64,000 nucleotides of DNA, taken from Heloderma charlesbogerti (lineage: Eukaryota > Chordata > Lepidosauria > Squamata > Helodermatidae). Location: contig JANEZZ010001959.1 of the NCBI GenBank assembly GCA_026122225.1, positions 2,303,501-2,367,500 of the forward strand, given 5' to 3'. The translations under genes and the position numbers were made by a program. Every line of letters begins with the position of its first letter. Position 1 is the stretch's first letter. This document shows, piece by piece, positions 45,680-58,280 of the stretch. The notes beneath the pieces are model-generated. The model ran no database searches. It worked only from the letters and a program-made list of their open reading frames with translations, and was not told where the DNA came from.

Positions 45680-46636
45680 TTATTAATACTACCAACACCC
45701 ATTTAAAGTTAAATGCTAGCAATGTGCTTGGTGTTCCAAAAGACACTTGCCATGATCCAAGGAAATTTGGATCTGTAAACCCTAGGATAGGAGGGTAGGT
45801 TTGTTTATCTTGATTGGTAATCCCCCAATGCCACATAGTAAGCTACTTTTAAAAATGAGTGGCATTGTCACAGATAGCGATGAAAAGCATAGGCGGATTC
45901 AGTTTTTATCTAGTTAACGTTTGCCTTGTTCAGCCTCCTAGCAATCAATTACCCTAGCAACCTTTATTTCTTTATCTCTTTATCTAACAACCCCAGGGTT
46001 GTTTATAATAATAATAATAATAATAATAATGATAATAATAATAATAATTGTTATTTGCTGTCAGCACAACAGCATCAAATGTTCCCTTATATTTTGAGTA
46101 GAACTAAAAGAAAGAACAATGCTTAGTTAAAATGGAATTGCAGAGTCTGCTAATTAAGAAGGAACAATAGTTTTGCAGTGAAAGAGATTGAAAGAGGTTA
46201 ATTATAAATATAATTTAGGAAGATTACAGATGGAAGTTAACAAAAAAAATAATGCAAACATTACTTCAGGTCATGAGTGGTTGATGAAACTGCTGTTAAA
46301 AATGCTGTAGAAGCAACTTTCTGTTTTATGAATTTATGATGTCATGAGAAATTATACTATACAAGACTCTGAGCTCAAGATGGGACAGGACTCTTCAGCC
46401 TCACACCTCACCACACCTGACTCTTGGCAGTTTCAAGGAAGCACGTGCAATCCTGAGATTAACACCGAATCCCTTAAAATTATTTCTTGTTTGCATCTTT
46501 TTATTCTCATCCTATGTATTACTCTTTTTGTAGTTCTATCTAAAGCACAGGTGGGCAACCCACGGCTTGTGGGCTGCATATGCCCTTGGATATCTTGACT
46601 ACAGCCCACTGCAGGTGTCCATTGCACCTGCATTCT
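45680..46636. other. no gene; trinucleotide repeat at 46007-46048
   Basis: An (AAT)n run with one G interruption lies at 46007-46048. The remaining sequence is unassigned. Confidence 0.5.
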
Positions 46637-46639
46637 CGC

Positions 46640-47195
46640 TCTGCAAGAGCCTTCCTACATGCATTTATTGTGCACTCGTGATTCCTCACTGAAGGTAGTT
46701 TTGCGGGTGCTTTACATGACATCCTCCTCCTCCAGGACCTCTCCCATTGCAAACATTTTAGCATTTGTTTTTTTTCTTCTAATGAGGGAAGTCTGGTATT
46801 ATCTGGAAATGGCAGAATGACACCCTGGCGTAGTTGAGCAATTTTGCTATTCCACAGTGTCACTTAGTGGTTGTGTAATGAAACATATAGAAAGGCAAGG
46901 AAAGCCTTTACAAGTATTTTTTTTCCAGGTGTTTTCTTTCTCTGCCTTTCAATACGTTCCATTACACAACGACTAAGTAGTGCTGTGGTATAGCGGAATT
47001 GCACGAATATACCAGGTTTTCATGCCACCATTCACGGAAATACCAGATATTCCTTGTTAGAAAAACAATGCTGTAATGGTTGGAAAGCACAGGAGAGACC
47101 CTGGAGGATGACGTCATCATGTAAAGCACTTGCGAATTATCACAAGTGAAGAATCACGAGTGCACACTAAATGCCTCATGTAGAAAGACTCAAAG
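46640..47195. mobile_element. long-armed foldback MITE family D
   Basis: Two imperfect arms of about 260 bp are inverted copies. 'catttattgtgcactcgtga' on the left pairs with 'tcacgagtgcacactaaatg' on the right, and 'gtgtaatgaaacatatagaa' with its counterpart near 46955. A short spacer lies around 46905-46935. No coding capacity. The target duplication is not resolved. Confidence 0.7.
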
Positions 47196-47199
47196 AATC

Positions 47200-49345
47200 A
47201 TCTTGGCATGCTTTCCCCCATTCCCTGTAGCATTCCAGCCCGCCCCCCAAACAGCTGTTTGGGGGGCTGGCCAGAGCATGACTGGGATGGGGAAGAACAC
47301 ATGTAGGGATAGTCATTACTCCACGCCACCGCGCCCCCCCCCCGATCCTTGGTGACAACAGACTGTACAGGCACACAGGTCAGCTAGTCTTCTGCACTAT
47401 GGTGAGACGTATTGTATATCTATTTAAAGTATAGCTATTCTTTCTGTATTTGCAGCTATACATATACATTTGCATGTGCAAATGTTATGCAAACTGCTAT
47501 CCTCTTTTGTTCTCCTTTTTAGTGATCTTCACCAGTGGCCACCCTACCCCCCACTCAGCTGAAGAAGACTAGTAGTAACAGAGGAATGCAGCTCAGACAG
47601 CAAAAGCCACTCCAAGACCAGTGCCCCTGCTATCTTTGTGTGTGTGTGTGAGCGTGCGCATGTGCGTGTGTGTTGTTGTCATCTTGTATTTGTGTGCTTA
47701 TATGATGAGAGAAATAAATCTCTTACATGCTTGATTCCTGAACCATGTAATCCATATGTGAGTCTTGGGCCTGTAGTTTGTGGCTTGGTTCACTTTTTTG
47801 AGTTACTTGCTCAATGTAGGTTATTTCCTGCTACAACTGTCAAAGTTATAACCTGGAGTGTATATCCTTGTGTATAGATAAAGGGTTGGATCCAGAATCT
47901 GCCTTCCATGAGAGGGAGGGACCTCCTGCGAGAAGATTGATGGAAGACTCCTCCATGGTGCTGTGGGCAGTTGCACATAACAGTTCAGCCCTGGTCAACC
48001 ATAGGATGAGCCCAATTCATATGATACAAGTATTTCAGTACTATGGAACACTCTTCCTTGAGTCCTGTTGCCACACTGCTCTAGTAACATTTGGAATTAC
48101 GTGGTTCTTTCCCATGACAGTATAATCCGCCCTAGAGGCTGAGGGGTGTGGGAAAGAATTGCATTATTTACCCCACCCAGATAATCCCTTCATAATGCTT
48201 TACTGGGCAGTGCAAAAGTGCTCAACACAGCAACACAAATCATGTTAATGTGTCATATTTATTTGTTGCATTAGAAAAACTCCAAAGAGCACCCATACAG
48301 CAAATGGAAATCAATGTCTTTGCTGAAAAGGAATGATGAGTTTGCTTATTCACACACATAGTCCTGACGTGGTGCTAGGGTGCCCGTTTATGGATTGCCA
48401 AAAAAGAGGAAATGCATCACCAAACCATTTGCATATGCTAATTTATATGAATAGATATACTGTACATCTAGAAAGAATTACTATAATTTAAATAGAAATA
48501 TATCTCACTATAGGGAAGGCTGTGACCAGGTGACCCATGTGCCTGCTCAGTCTGCTGTCCCAGTGCTAACTATTGATGGGCAACTTCAAATGGAGGACTG
48601 TCCTCTGCAGAATAGGACACGTGGCCACCCTACAAGCAGTAATTAAGGGATCTGAAGATGAAAGCTTCAGTTCCACCTTCCCGGCTCCAGCTCAGCCTCC
48701 TGCTCTGGCTCTTCCATCTCTAATCTGCTTTGCAGAACATTGAAACAAGATGGTATCTTTGCTTCATTATTCTGTTCTAGCTGGATTTGACCGCCAATAT
48801 TTATTATGGGAAAGAGCCTGGCTGCTTGAGCCAACTGGGATTGGCTTTTATGGTGCTAAGCATGTACCATATTTTAGAAGTACCTCTAAATTTTTAGAAA
48901 TTGTGACATTTCTAAAAACTGGATGGAAAACCCAACTTTTTTTTTTTTTTTAATGCTGACTACTATTTTCAGCTTTTGAAAGACATAGCAGCTCCTTCAG
49001 TGTTCAAAGGGCAGACAGGTTTGTTTGCTTTTTATAAAAGAGAAAATTGTTGAATACATTTTGGTGCTATCCACCCATTCTAATTACAAATACCTTACAA
49101 ATGGGAGCTGTTTTTCCATATTATTCTTACAGCAATTAAAAAGGAAAATAAGAATAATTAGAAATATAGAAATGGGGAAATACTTTCTGCACCATGCAGA
49201 TAATTGTAATTACACTTTCCCCTCTGTATTTTTTAATTCATCAGTTTTTCATACACATCTGTCCTAGTTTCACTAATACTCTGAGATAATGAAAGCAATA
49301 AAATTAGTTTTCATTAATTCCATTCAATGGAATTAATATTTTGGT
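47200..49345. other. no gene recognised
   Basis: Short frames only. A (TG)n-rich stretch lies at 47636-47675 and a T-run near 48938. Nothing else assigned. Confidence 0.4.
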
Positions 49346-50192
49346 TAGCTAATACTTTGGAAGACAGAAACAAAATTCAAAGTGATCTTGATAGACTGGA
49401 GCACTGGGCAGAAAACAACAGAATGACATTTAATAGGGATAAATGCCAAGTTCTTCACCTAGGAAAAAGAAACCAAATGCAGTTACAAGATGGGGGAGAC
49501 TTGGCTCAACAACACTACAAGCGAGAAGGATCTTGTAATTGTTGTAGTTCAGAAGCTGAATATGAGCCAACAGTGTGATGTGGCTGCAAAAAAGGCCAGT
49601 GCTATTTTGGGCTGCATTAATAGAAGCATAGCTTCCAAATCCCAGGAAGTACTGGTTCCCCTCTACTCAGCACTCATTAGGCCTCATCTGGACTACTGTG
49701 TCCAGTTCTGGGCACCGCACTTTAAGAAGGATTCAGACAAGCTGGAGAGGATTCAGAGGACAGCAACAAAGATGATCAGGGGACTGGAACAAAGCCCTAT
49801 GAAGAGAGACTGAAAGAACTGAGCATGTTTAGCCTTGAGAAGAGAAGACTGAGGGGAGATAGGATAGCGCTCCTCAAGTACTTGAAAGGTTGTCACAGAG
49901 AGGAAGGCCAGGATCTCTTCTCAATCATCCCAGAATGCAGGACATGGAATAATGGGCTCAAGTTACAGGACACCAGATTCCGGCTGAACATCAGGAAAAA
50001 CTTCCTGACTGTTAGAGGAATACAAGAATGGAACCAATGATCTAGGGAGGTAGTGGGCTCTCCCACACTGGAGGCATTCAAGATGAGGCTGGACAGCCAT
50101 CTGTCAGGGATGCTCTGACTTGGACTGAGCAGGAGGTTGGACTCGATGGCCTTGTAGGCCTCTTCCAACCCTACTATTCTATGATTCTGCAC
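49346..50192 (+). pseudogene. CR1 LINE 3' part with intact 3' end
   Basis: Encodes the CR1 C-terminus ([60 protein letters not shown]). It ends with the conserved tail 'ggttggactcgatggcct...ctattctatgattct'. Frames break near 49560, 49815 and 50038. 5'-truncated. Confidence 0.85.
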
Positions 50193-50194
50193 TA

Positions 50195-50800
50195 GTTCCA
50201 GCTATTTCAGTCATAGTTTTGTATTTTTCATTTCACCAAACCTGAAAAGAGAAACCTGTTAAATACGATTGCATATATCAATAAAAGTTTGGGTACAAAC
50301 AAAAGCAAACCAAATATCCAAATAAGTATCCATTTGAAGGTGGCATCTATATTCCACCCATTTGAATACTGAAAGCCTTGTAAGTTCTTCAATCCATTAA
50401 ATTATAGGAGGTCAGTGTTCCAATGTTGTAATATTAGTCTTTTAGCTGTCAAAAGGGCGCAGATAATCCATTTACACTGGTCATTTGTTAATTTCCATGA
50501 AGCAGATAAATAATGTACATCAGTGAATATTAAAGACTGTTCCAGTACAAAATTTCTCTGTGTAATAACCTCCCCACAAAAAGAAGCAACTACTGGACTT
50601 TGCCAAAACATATATTTAAAAGACACATTAGCTGCATTGCACTGCTAGCAATTAGTCAATCGCCTATTAAAGAGACATGTCCCATAGACAGGAAACACAT
50701 TTTTTTTTGCCAGATAAGACGCAGCCTAAGATTCAAACACACAACAGATGCCAAAGCAGTGATCCACTGATTAGGGATTTTGTGGTGGTGCCTACAGGAG
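50195..50800. other. no gene or named repeat recognised
   Basis: AT-rich. The minus frame at 50402-50626 looks like decayed repeat sequence but is not identified. Confidence 0.3.
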
Positions 50801-51122
50801 TTTCTCAAATTCCCAAATGTGCCCACAGGACCCCTGGATTACAACATCGGGGATTGTTTAGCATAGAACAAAGGTGAGTAAGGGGAGATGAGGTAGAGGT
50901 GTACAAAATTATGCATGGTGTGGAGAAAGTGGATAGGGAGGCATCTCCCTTTCTCCTAATTATAGAACTGGGGGTCACCCCATGAAGCTGATTGGAGGGA
51001 GATTCAGGACAGGTAAAAGGAAGTACTTCTTCACATAGTGCATTGTTAAACTATTTGGTGTGAACAGAACGCTGGACTAGATGGACCCTTGGTCTGATCC
51101 AGTGTGGCTCCTCTTATGTCTC
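50800..51122 (+). mobile_element. CR1 LINE 3' end (second tail type)
   Basis: Broken frame with LFSIEQR, DEVEVYKIMHGVEKVDREAS and KKYFFT-like text, then the tail 'ggactagatggacccttggt' and 'ctgatccagtgtggctcctc'. A CR1 lineage distinct from that at 49346. Confidence 0.65.
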
Positions 51123-51124
51123 CA

Positions 51125-52545
51125 CACCTTGATTTAATCCATGCTAGGCTGAATTTCTTAAAGCGACTGCACCATATTCTGCCAAATACTGGGGTGGGAT
51201 ATTTGTACATGCTCTGTACTGAGCAGCTTGCCAACAGAATGGGACCTCCCAAGTGCCTCAACCAGGCTTTAGATAAAGTTTCATTTAATGCTAGCCTTAG
51301 ACATAATCACTGATGAGACAGAGAAAGGGAGGGAGGGAGAGAGAGAGAGAGTTAGGAGGCAAGGAAATGATAACCGTCTAAAATGGCTCTACAACATGGA
51401 TTGTTTAATATTGCTTCATGGCAAGATTTGCTTCTATTTTATTTACAATTAACCTTTACAATATAACAAAGCAGAAACATTTCTCAGTATAAACTGTTGA
51501 ATATATGTACCCAAACCTGTGAATCCTCATGAATTTATGAGCCACTATTCAATTAACTTTGAAATCCTTTTCCTCCATTCAGCTCTCCCATCATTTGTCA
51601 ACCTACCAGATGATCATAAAAGTGTTCCGGACACTGACGCTCCAAAGAGACCTATTGATTCAAGTGTATGGCACACTCAGTATTACAGCTCGTTTCATGT
51701 TTCATAAATTTTTAGATCAAACGTTTGTCCCTGACATGCCTTCCAATGTGACTGACGCACTAGACCTTCTTTTAAAGATGAATGAAATCTCACAGAACCA
51801 CACATTGTTAATCAACTAAAATGTTGCTCCGGGAAGGCTTCCTTCCTGCATTACTTTCTGAAGGTGAATGAGGTTGAGTTCACACCTCTCTCTTTAAAGG
51901 ACAGTCATTTCCTCTCACATTAACATCTGCAATAAACTGTTCCACTTCGCTACCATTTGAACAATGACTCCACTGGGGATTAAACTACTACTTACCCATC
52001 TCTGCTTTGCCCCTTGGCTGAGAAGAAAGAAATTAAAAACCCAGAGGGTATTTGATATTCCTATGCACTGAGCAAGGGAACATGGAGTATACTACGGCTT
52101 ATTTCCCCTCTGCAATTGTGCAAACCAGGTCTAAGGGCCGATCTACATTGTGCCTGCCATCGCAATGAATTCGATGTCCTGTTGGGTTAAACGCTCTCAC
52201 ATTAAAACGTGATTACCCACACTCACCCATTTTCCCCATTGTGGTGCTTCATCGAATGCATGAGTTCGGTTCACACTTGAGCACTGTGCTGTTTTCCTGC
52301 TCTTAAAGATGGAGGCTCTCATTGGAGGATCAGAAACATTTCCTGTTTCTGCTGATTCCACACCCACCATGCTCACAGCTCTCAACAGCCCCACATCATC
52401 TTCGAATTTCCGAATCTTCGAAGATCATGCCTGAATTAGAAAAAAAAATCGCAGAGAAGCCATGATTCTTCGAAGATAATGCCTTAATTAAAAAAAAATC
52501 CGAAGCAGGGGATAGGAGGGGGTAAAACGTAGTCTCAGTTGAAGG
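51125..52545. other. no gene recognised; GA-rich tract at 51318-51350
   Basis: The plus frame of 86 codons at 51559-51819 has no recognisable motif. A (GA)n/(GGGA)n tract lies at 51318-51350. Confidence 0.35.
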
Positions 52546-52547
52546 GA

Positions 52548-52667
52548 TAGAACAACCCCCTGCTCAATGCAGGAAGCCTGATTCTCAGGTGGTCGCCCAT
52601 CCAACTACTGACCGGGGCCAACCCTGCTTAGTTTCTGAGATCAGACAAGCGCGCGCACATCCAGCCC
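52548..52667 (-). repeat. 5S rRNA-derived SINE
   Basis: The minus strand reads 'gtctgatctcagaaactaag', 'cagggttggccccggtcag' and 'agttggatgggcgaccacct', which follows vertebrate 5S rRNA including its internal promoter region. After the 5S part comes 'gaatcaggcttcctgcattg', the same non-5S body as at 58281-58441. Confidence 0.75.
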
Positions 52668-52669
52668 TT

Positions 52670-53878
52670 TGCTTGTTGCTGAGGAAACACTGAGTCCTGA
52701 GGAAGCTATCCGATTGGTAGCCGGAAGATGACATGGGGACGTCAAGAGCTGTGATTGGACAGGACAGAAATACAAACACCGCCGTATATGGACAGGCAGG
52801 GGAGGGGACTACGACCAAATATGGTAGCGAAGGCGGAAAATCAGAGCACATTAAGGGGAAATACCGGGATATCAGGGTATTGAAAGCAGGAGCACGGAAG
52901 CAGGAAATTCCAGTTCCAATTTGAGGCGGGTACTGCGTAGTGTGAAAGACGGGCGGTGAAACCTCATTGGAAGTGAAAAAACCTGTAAGTGTAGATTGGC
53001 CCTAAGTATAGTTCAGGCTCATAAGAACTCTGTAAACATAAAAATAAAGTGCACTTGTCATTTACAGCTCTTCTTTCACAGTTTAAATCCCTACCCCAAG
53101 CCGGATCTTATCTTTTTATTTTTCTTGTGTAAAGGACTTTGAAATTAGGAAACTAAACATATGCAAAGCTGCCTGAGTGTAAAGTTATATACCTGCATCT
53201 TAACTTCAAACTTTAATTAACATGCATTTGCCAGAGGCTATTACTTGCCAGGCTCATTCTGTTTTAGAATTAAAATGCAAAAAACACAATTCTGCTATTT
53301 CCATTCTAGAGCCTCAGAGGAACTAGTCTACACATATAGTTGATTTTGATGGTTGGCTTTGTGCAGAAAAAAAGGAAAAGAAAAGAAGTTGCTAGGCAAA
53401 TGTACAATGTTTTGTTGCTGCAAAATTTGCAGTGTATTCTATATGTGAACCATAAAAAGAAAGCACTATTCCGTATTTGCAAGACAATGCAAATTAACAT
53501 GGATGGATCTGCATCTTGCCCAACCATTTATTAATATGGCCTCTTTGAAAAGCATCAGCCTCATGTATATAAAAGAAAATGCAGATTTCTCAAGGAGAAT
53601 ACCTTATGCAAGGCAGTTATGCCACTGCTGAGGCCTCATACTGATGTGCAATAGCAGAGAAATGGTGCAAGCCCTTCCCTTCCACCATGCAGATAACCTC
53701 CAGTATGAACTGGGGGCTCCATACAAATGGAAGGTTGTGTGGACACTCTGCTCATGGATTTAGTCATAGTTAGAGGAGACCCATTCAGATCAGTGGGACT
53801 TAAGATCATCATGACTGACTGAAGTCCCATGAATATGCCTATGCACACCAGTTGCTGGGGAACATTGGCAGGAGGCTA
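52670..53878. other. no gene recognised
   Basis: Unassigned. A small decayed foldback similar to 17866-17939 lies at about 53755-53840 ('cagtgggacttaag'). Confidence 0.35.
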
Positions 53879-53879
53879 C

Positions 53880-53998
53880 TATTGCACTCATGTCCTACTT
53901 GTGGGTTTCCCACAGGCAGCTGGTTGGCCACAGTGTGAACAGAATGCTGGACTAGATGGACCCTTGGTCTGATCCAGCATGGCTCTTCTTATATGCTT
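53880..53998 (+). repeat. CR1-type 3' tail
   Basis: 'tcctacttgtgggtttccca', 'gaatgctggactagatggac' and 'ggtctgatccagcatggctc' form the best-preserved second-type CR1 tail in the window. Confidence 0.6.
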
Positions 53999-54086
53999 AT
54001 ATGTGTCTACTTTAAGTATGACTAAATTGGGTCCAACCCATGAAGTTTATCCCCTGTTACTCCTCTTCCAAGCTGCTGGGCCAGGG

Positions 54087-54130
54087 TATGTATGTATGTA
54101 TGTATGTATTTATTTATTTATTTATATCCC
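54087..54130 (+). repeat. (GTAT)n(TTTA)n compound repeat
   Basis: Tetranucleotide runs ending in 'tatatcccagctttg', like an antisense L2/SINE tail. Confidence 0.75.
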
Positions 54131-54207
54131 AGCTTTGTTTGTGCATTTCAAGGGAGCTAACAGAATTTGTAACATACAATAAAATCCAACAAAATATAGG
54201 AAATTAA

Positions 54208-54638
54208 GGGTGTAATCCTATGGCTGCTAGTTAGCGGCTGGATGGCCATAGGATAGGTCGGTTCCCTGAGAATTGACCTCCACCCCCTCCCACGCTGCCT
54301 CGTAGGCAGTGCGGATCAGCCCTGCATTCCACGCTCATAAGAGGAGAATGGAGCAGCAAAAACAGGGCATTCCTGGGGGCAGAGTGGGATGTTCCTGGGG
54401 GCAGGCCAGGGCAGGGTGGGCGGAAGAGCCATTCTGACACTTCTTATGTGTCATTTGGCGTCCGCGCCCCTGCTCCAACTTCCTGCTGCTAGACAGCCAA
54501 AATTGGCTGTCTAGCCGTGAATGCAGGGCAGCTGAAATGCGGAGGGGATGATCCCCTCCGCTCTGCTCCTGCCTTGCGTTGGATAGGCAATTGCCTCTGA
54601 GTTTGGAGGCAGCTGCCTATCCCAATAGGATTGCGCCC
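54208..54638. mobile_element. MITE family B, complete copy with TAA duplication
   Basis: Termini GGGTGTAATCCTAT and ...ATAGGATTGCGCCC are flanked on both sides by TAA (54205-54207 and 54639-54641). The interior folds through 'gctagacagccaaaattggc'. 431 bp, no coding capacity. Confidence 0.75.
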
Positions 54639-54729
54639 TAACAAAATTAGAATGGCATCAGATGAAAACAGTTAAGAACAGCAGCAGTAAAAATATAGAG
54701 ACAAAAAGGTGACAAAACTTCCTGAACCC

Positions 54730-54880
54730 AGCTCACTCCAGATGGGTTGGACTACAACTCCCATCATCCCCAATCAATAAAATTAATCATCAAATGTGGC
54801 TAGTTGCCATTGGCCATATTGGTTAAGGATTATGGTCATTGTAATCCAACACATCTGGAGGGCACCAGATTGAAAAAAGT
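54730..54880. mobile_element. palindromic MITE family C
   Basis: 'ctccagatgggttggacta' pairs with 'gtaatccaacacatctggag', with a longer loop than other copies. Confidence 0.55.
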
Positions 54881-54884
54881 CTTG

Positions 54885-55705
54885 AGTTATGGCAAGACCA
54901 AGCAGTCCAATCCAACCACTGAAGGAGAAAAACCTTCCTAAATAGGAAGGTCTTAGTGAGTGAAGGGCCATCAGGGAGGGGGCAAAATAAATCTCTCTAA
55001 ACAGGAGTTCCAAAGTATTTGGGTGCAGCAATGGGAAAAGCCCTTTCCCTTGTTCCATTGAAATGTGGGTTTGGAACCAGTGAGAGGGTCTTTGTGGATG
55101 ATCTTAATGCAGGGATGTGGAACCTTTGGCCCAGAGACCTAATCTGGCCTGTGTTGGTTCCACATCCGTCCTATGGAGACTCCTTGAGTTCCTCCAGGGT
55201 GCAGGGATTGGGCCCCATGCAGCACCACCTGGAGGAATGCCAGGAATCCACATTGTTAACTGAACTTGGAGATCACACTGTCGACGTGGGCAGAGAGTGG
55301 GTGGTGCTGGGGGGAGGAGCCACGGTGATATGCATGGTGTGTGGCCAAGCCCTTTTGCATGGTGTGTGCTGCCCAAAACCAGGGATTTGGCCAATGGCCG
55401 AGTTCATTTCTCCATCCATGCTGAGAGAGGCACATAACTCTTAGCACAGAGAAAGGCAAAATGGCCAGGGGGCGGGGTGCTGACATCAGAGGCTGTCGTC
55501 AGACCTGCGGAGGTTTGGCACCCATCTTAATGCATAGACTAGCTCAAATGGGATTGGTTGAACAGCATAACAATGGAAGAAGAAAGGTCAGCCAGTTGAA
55601 TGTGTAGGACACCATCTAAAATTAATCTCCAGCTTTGCCAATATAGCAGTACCATTTTTTTTTAAAAAAAAATACCAAGAGTATCTGTTCTTGGCATCTG
55701 TGGAC
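54885..55705. other. no gene recognised
   Basis: Overlapping frames at 55019-55486 on both strands show no motif and look like decayed repeats. Confidence 0.35.
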
Positions 55706-55718
55706 GTTTCCTAACTAT

Positions 55719-57862
55719 GTTGTTGTTGTTTATTCAGTCAGTCGCTTCTGACTCTTCGTGACTTCATGGACAAGCCCACGCCAGAGCTTCCTGTCGGCCG
55801 ACGCCACCCCCAGCTCCCCCAAGGTCGAGTCCGTCACCTCCAGAATATCATCCATCCATCTTGCCCTTGGTCAGCCCTTCTTCCTTTTGCCTTCCACTTT
55901 CCCTAGCATCAGCATCTTCTCCAGGGTATCCTGTCTTCTCATGATGTGGCCAAAGTACTTCAGTTTTGCCTTTCATATCGTTCCCTCAAGTGAGCAGTCT
56001 GGCTTTATTTCCTGGAGTATGGACTGCTTTGATCTTCTTGCAGTCCAACGCACTCTCAGAATTTTCCTCCAGCACCACAGTTCAAAAGCATCTACCTTCG
56101 CTCAGCCTTCCTTATGGTCCAGCTCTCGCAGCCATAGGTTACTACGGGGAATACCATTGCTTGAACTATGCGGACCTTTGTTGTCAGTGTGATGTCTCTG
56201 CTCTTCACTATTTTATCCAGATTTGTCATTGCTGTCCTCCCAAGAAGTAAACGTCTTCTGATTTCCTGGCTGCAGTCAGCGTCTGCAGTAACCTTTGAGC
56301 CTAGAAAGACAAAGTCTGTCACTGCCTCCACGTTTTCTCCCTCTATTTGCCAGTTCTCAATCCAGCTGGTTGCCATAATCTTGGTTTTTTTGAGGTTTAA
56401 CTGCAACCCAGCTTTTGCACTTTCTTCTTTCACCTTTGTCATGAGGTTCCTCAGCTCTTCCTCGCTTTCAGCCATCAAAGTGGTATCATCTGCATATCGG
56501 AGATTGTTAATGTTTCTTCCAGCAATTTTAACTCCAGCCTTGGCTTCATCAAGCCCAGCACGTCGCATGATGTGTTCTGCGTGCAGGTTGAATAGGTACG
56601 GTGAGAGTATACAACCCTGCCGTTCTCCTTTCCCAATCGTAAACCAGTCTGTTGTTCCATGGTCTGTTCTTACTGTTGCTACTTGGTCGTTATACAGATT
56701 CCTCAGGAGGCAGACAAGATGACTTGGTATCCCCATACCACCAAGAACTTGCCACAATTTGTTATGATCCACACAGTCAAAGGCTTTAGAGTAGTCAATA
56801 AAACAGAAATAGATGTTTTTTTGAAACTCCCTGGCTTTCTCCATTATCCAGCGGATATTGGCAATGTGGTCTCTAGTTCCTCTGCCTTTTCTAAACCCAG
56901 CTTGTAGATCTGGCAATTCTCGTTCCATGAATTGCTGAAGTCTACCTTGCAAGATCTTGAGCATTACCTTGTTGTTGTTGTTCAGTCGTGTCCGACTCTT
57001 CATGACCCCATGGACCATAGCATGCCAGGCCTTCCTGTCCTGTGCTCTCTCCCGGAGCGTGCTCAAGTTCATATTCACTGCATCAGTGATGCTATTTAGC
57101 CATCTCATCCTCTGCCGTCCCCTTCTCCTTTTGCCTTCAGTCTTTCCCAACATCAGGGTCTTTTCCAGAGAGTTTTCTCTTCACATTAGGTGGCCAAAAT
57201 ATTTGAGTTTCAGCTTAAAAAAAATATTTGTCCTTCCAATGAGCACCCAGGGTTGATTTCCTTTAGGATTGACTGGCATGTGAAATAAGTGCCACTGTTC
57301 GATAGTCTGAACATTCTTTGGTGTCTCCCTTTTTTGGTATGGGGATATAAGTTGATTTTTTCCAATCTGGTGGCCATTCTTGTGTTTTCCAAATTTCCTG
57401 GCATATGGCATGCATCACCTTGACAGCATCATCTTGCAAGATTTTAAACAGTTCAGCTGAGATGCCATCGTCTCCTGCTGCCTTGTTATTAGCAATGCTT
57501 CTTAAGGCCCATTCAACCTCACTCTTCAGGATGTCTGGCTCTAGCTCACTGACCACACCGTCACATCTATCCCCGATATTATCCTTCCTATACAGATCTT
57601 CCGTATATTCTTGCCACCTTTTCTTGATCTCTTCTGCTTCTGTTAGGTCCTTTCCATCTTTGTTTTTGCTCATACCCATTTTTGCCTGGAATTTACCTCC
57701 AATGTTTCTAATTTTCTGGAAGAGGTCTCTTGTCCTTCCTATTCTGTTATCGTCTTCCGCTTCTGCACATTGCTTGTTTAAAAATAATTCCTTATCTCTT
57801 CTGGCTAACCTCTGGAATTTTGCATTTAATTGGGCATATCTCCCGCTATCACTGTTGCACTG
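55719..57862 (-). pseudogene. chimeric BovB LINE, 5'-truncated, with target duplication
   Basis: A diverged BovB subfamily (CLLRNLYNDQVATVRTDHG; KVKEESAKAGLQLNLKKTKI; intact RYADDTTLM). It carries at 56972-57272 a piece of the other BovB subfamily's 3' end, placed inside RT. The element is flanked by TTCCTAACTAT at 55708-55718 and 57863-57873, so it arrived by target-primed reverse transcription. A frameshift after RKAERR and a stop at 'gatatgaaag' are both shared with 58785-62296. It matches 60151-62296 of that copy. Confidence 0.88.
56972..57272 (-). mobile_element. BovB (first subfamily) 3' end nested in the chimeric BovB
   Basis: Minus-strand text runs from 'tcaatcctaaaggaaatca' through MRWLNSITDAVNMNLS to 'cgactgaacaacaacaac'. 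This is the 3' end of the BovB type at 14645-17862, inserted between ALISHAS and KVMLKILQ of the host RT. Confidence 0.85.
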
Positions 57863-57874
57863 TTCCTAACTATA

Positions 57875-58275
57875 CAGTTTAGTTATTTTGACATGGTCCC
57901 TTCGGGCAAAGCAGTTGATTTAGTTTAGTTTCACTTTCCTTTCTGTTTGTTAGCTATAGTTATATTCAGGCAGGAAGCAGGAGCCTGGTGTTGGCTCTAA
58001 TTAAGTTCTTAATTCCTTTTCTACTGGATGTTTGTGGAATTATTACAGTCATGTTGAGAGTCTGGCCCTCAGTCTGAATGTGACCGATCAAATAGCTTTA
58101 AAAGAACAGTGAAATCTCTTTACCCTAGCAATTGTTTTACTTTCAGATTCGGTTTCAAATGCTTCAGTGTTAAAACAGATGTTTCATTGCTAATCATAAC
58201 AGAAACATCCAGCAAGTGGGCTTATCTGTGGTAGCTGCTGGGATCTTTCATGTTGTAATACTTGAATTATAGAAC
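57875..58275. other. no gene or named repeat recognised
   Basis: Short frames only. Confidence 0.4.
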
Positions 58276-58280
58276 GAGAA

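Noticed and set aside
51519..51819. Small plus-strand frames at 51.5-51.8 kb as a gene
   Set aside because: No motif, no splice context, and overlapping frames are equally open.
52548..52667. Functional 5S rRNA gene
   Set aside because: Both 5S ends are missing, substitutions are many, and the same non-5S body follows in another copy.
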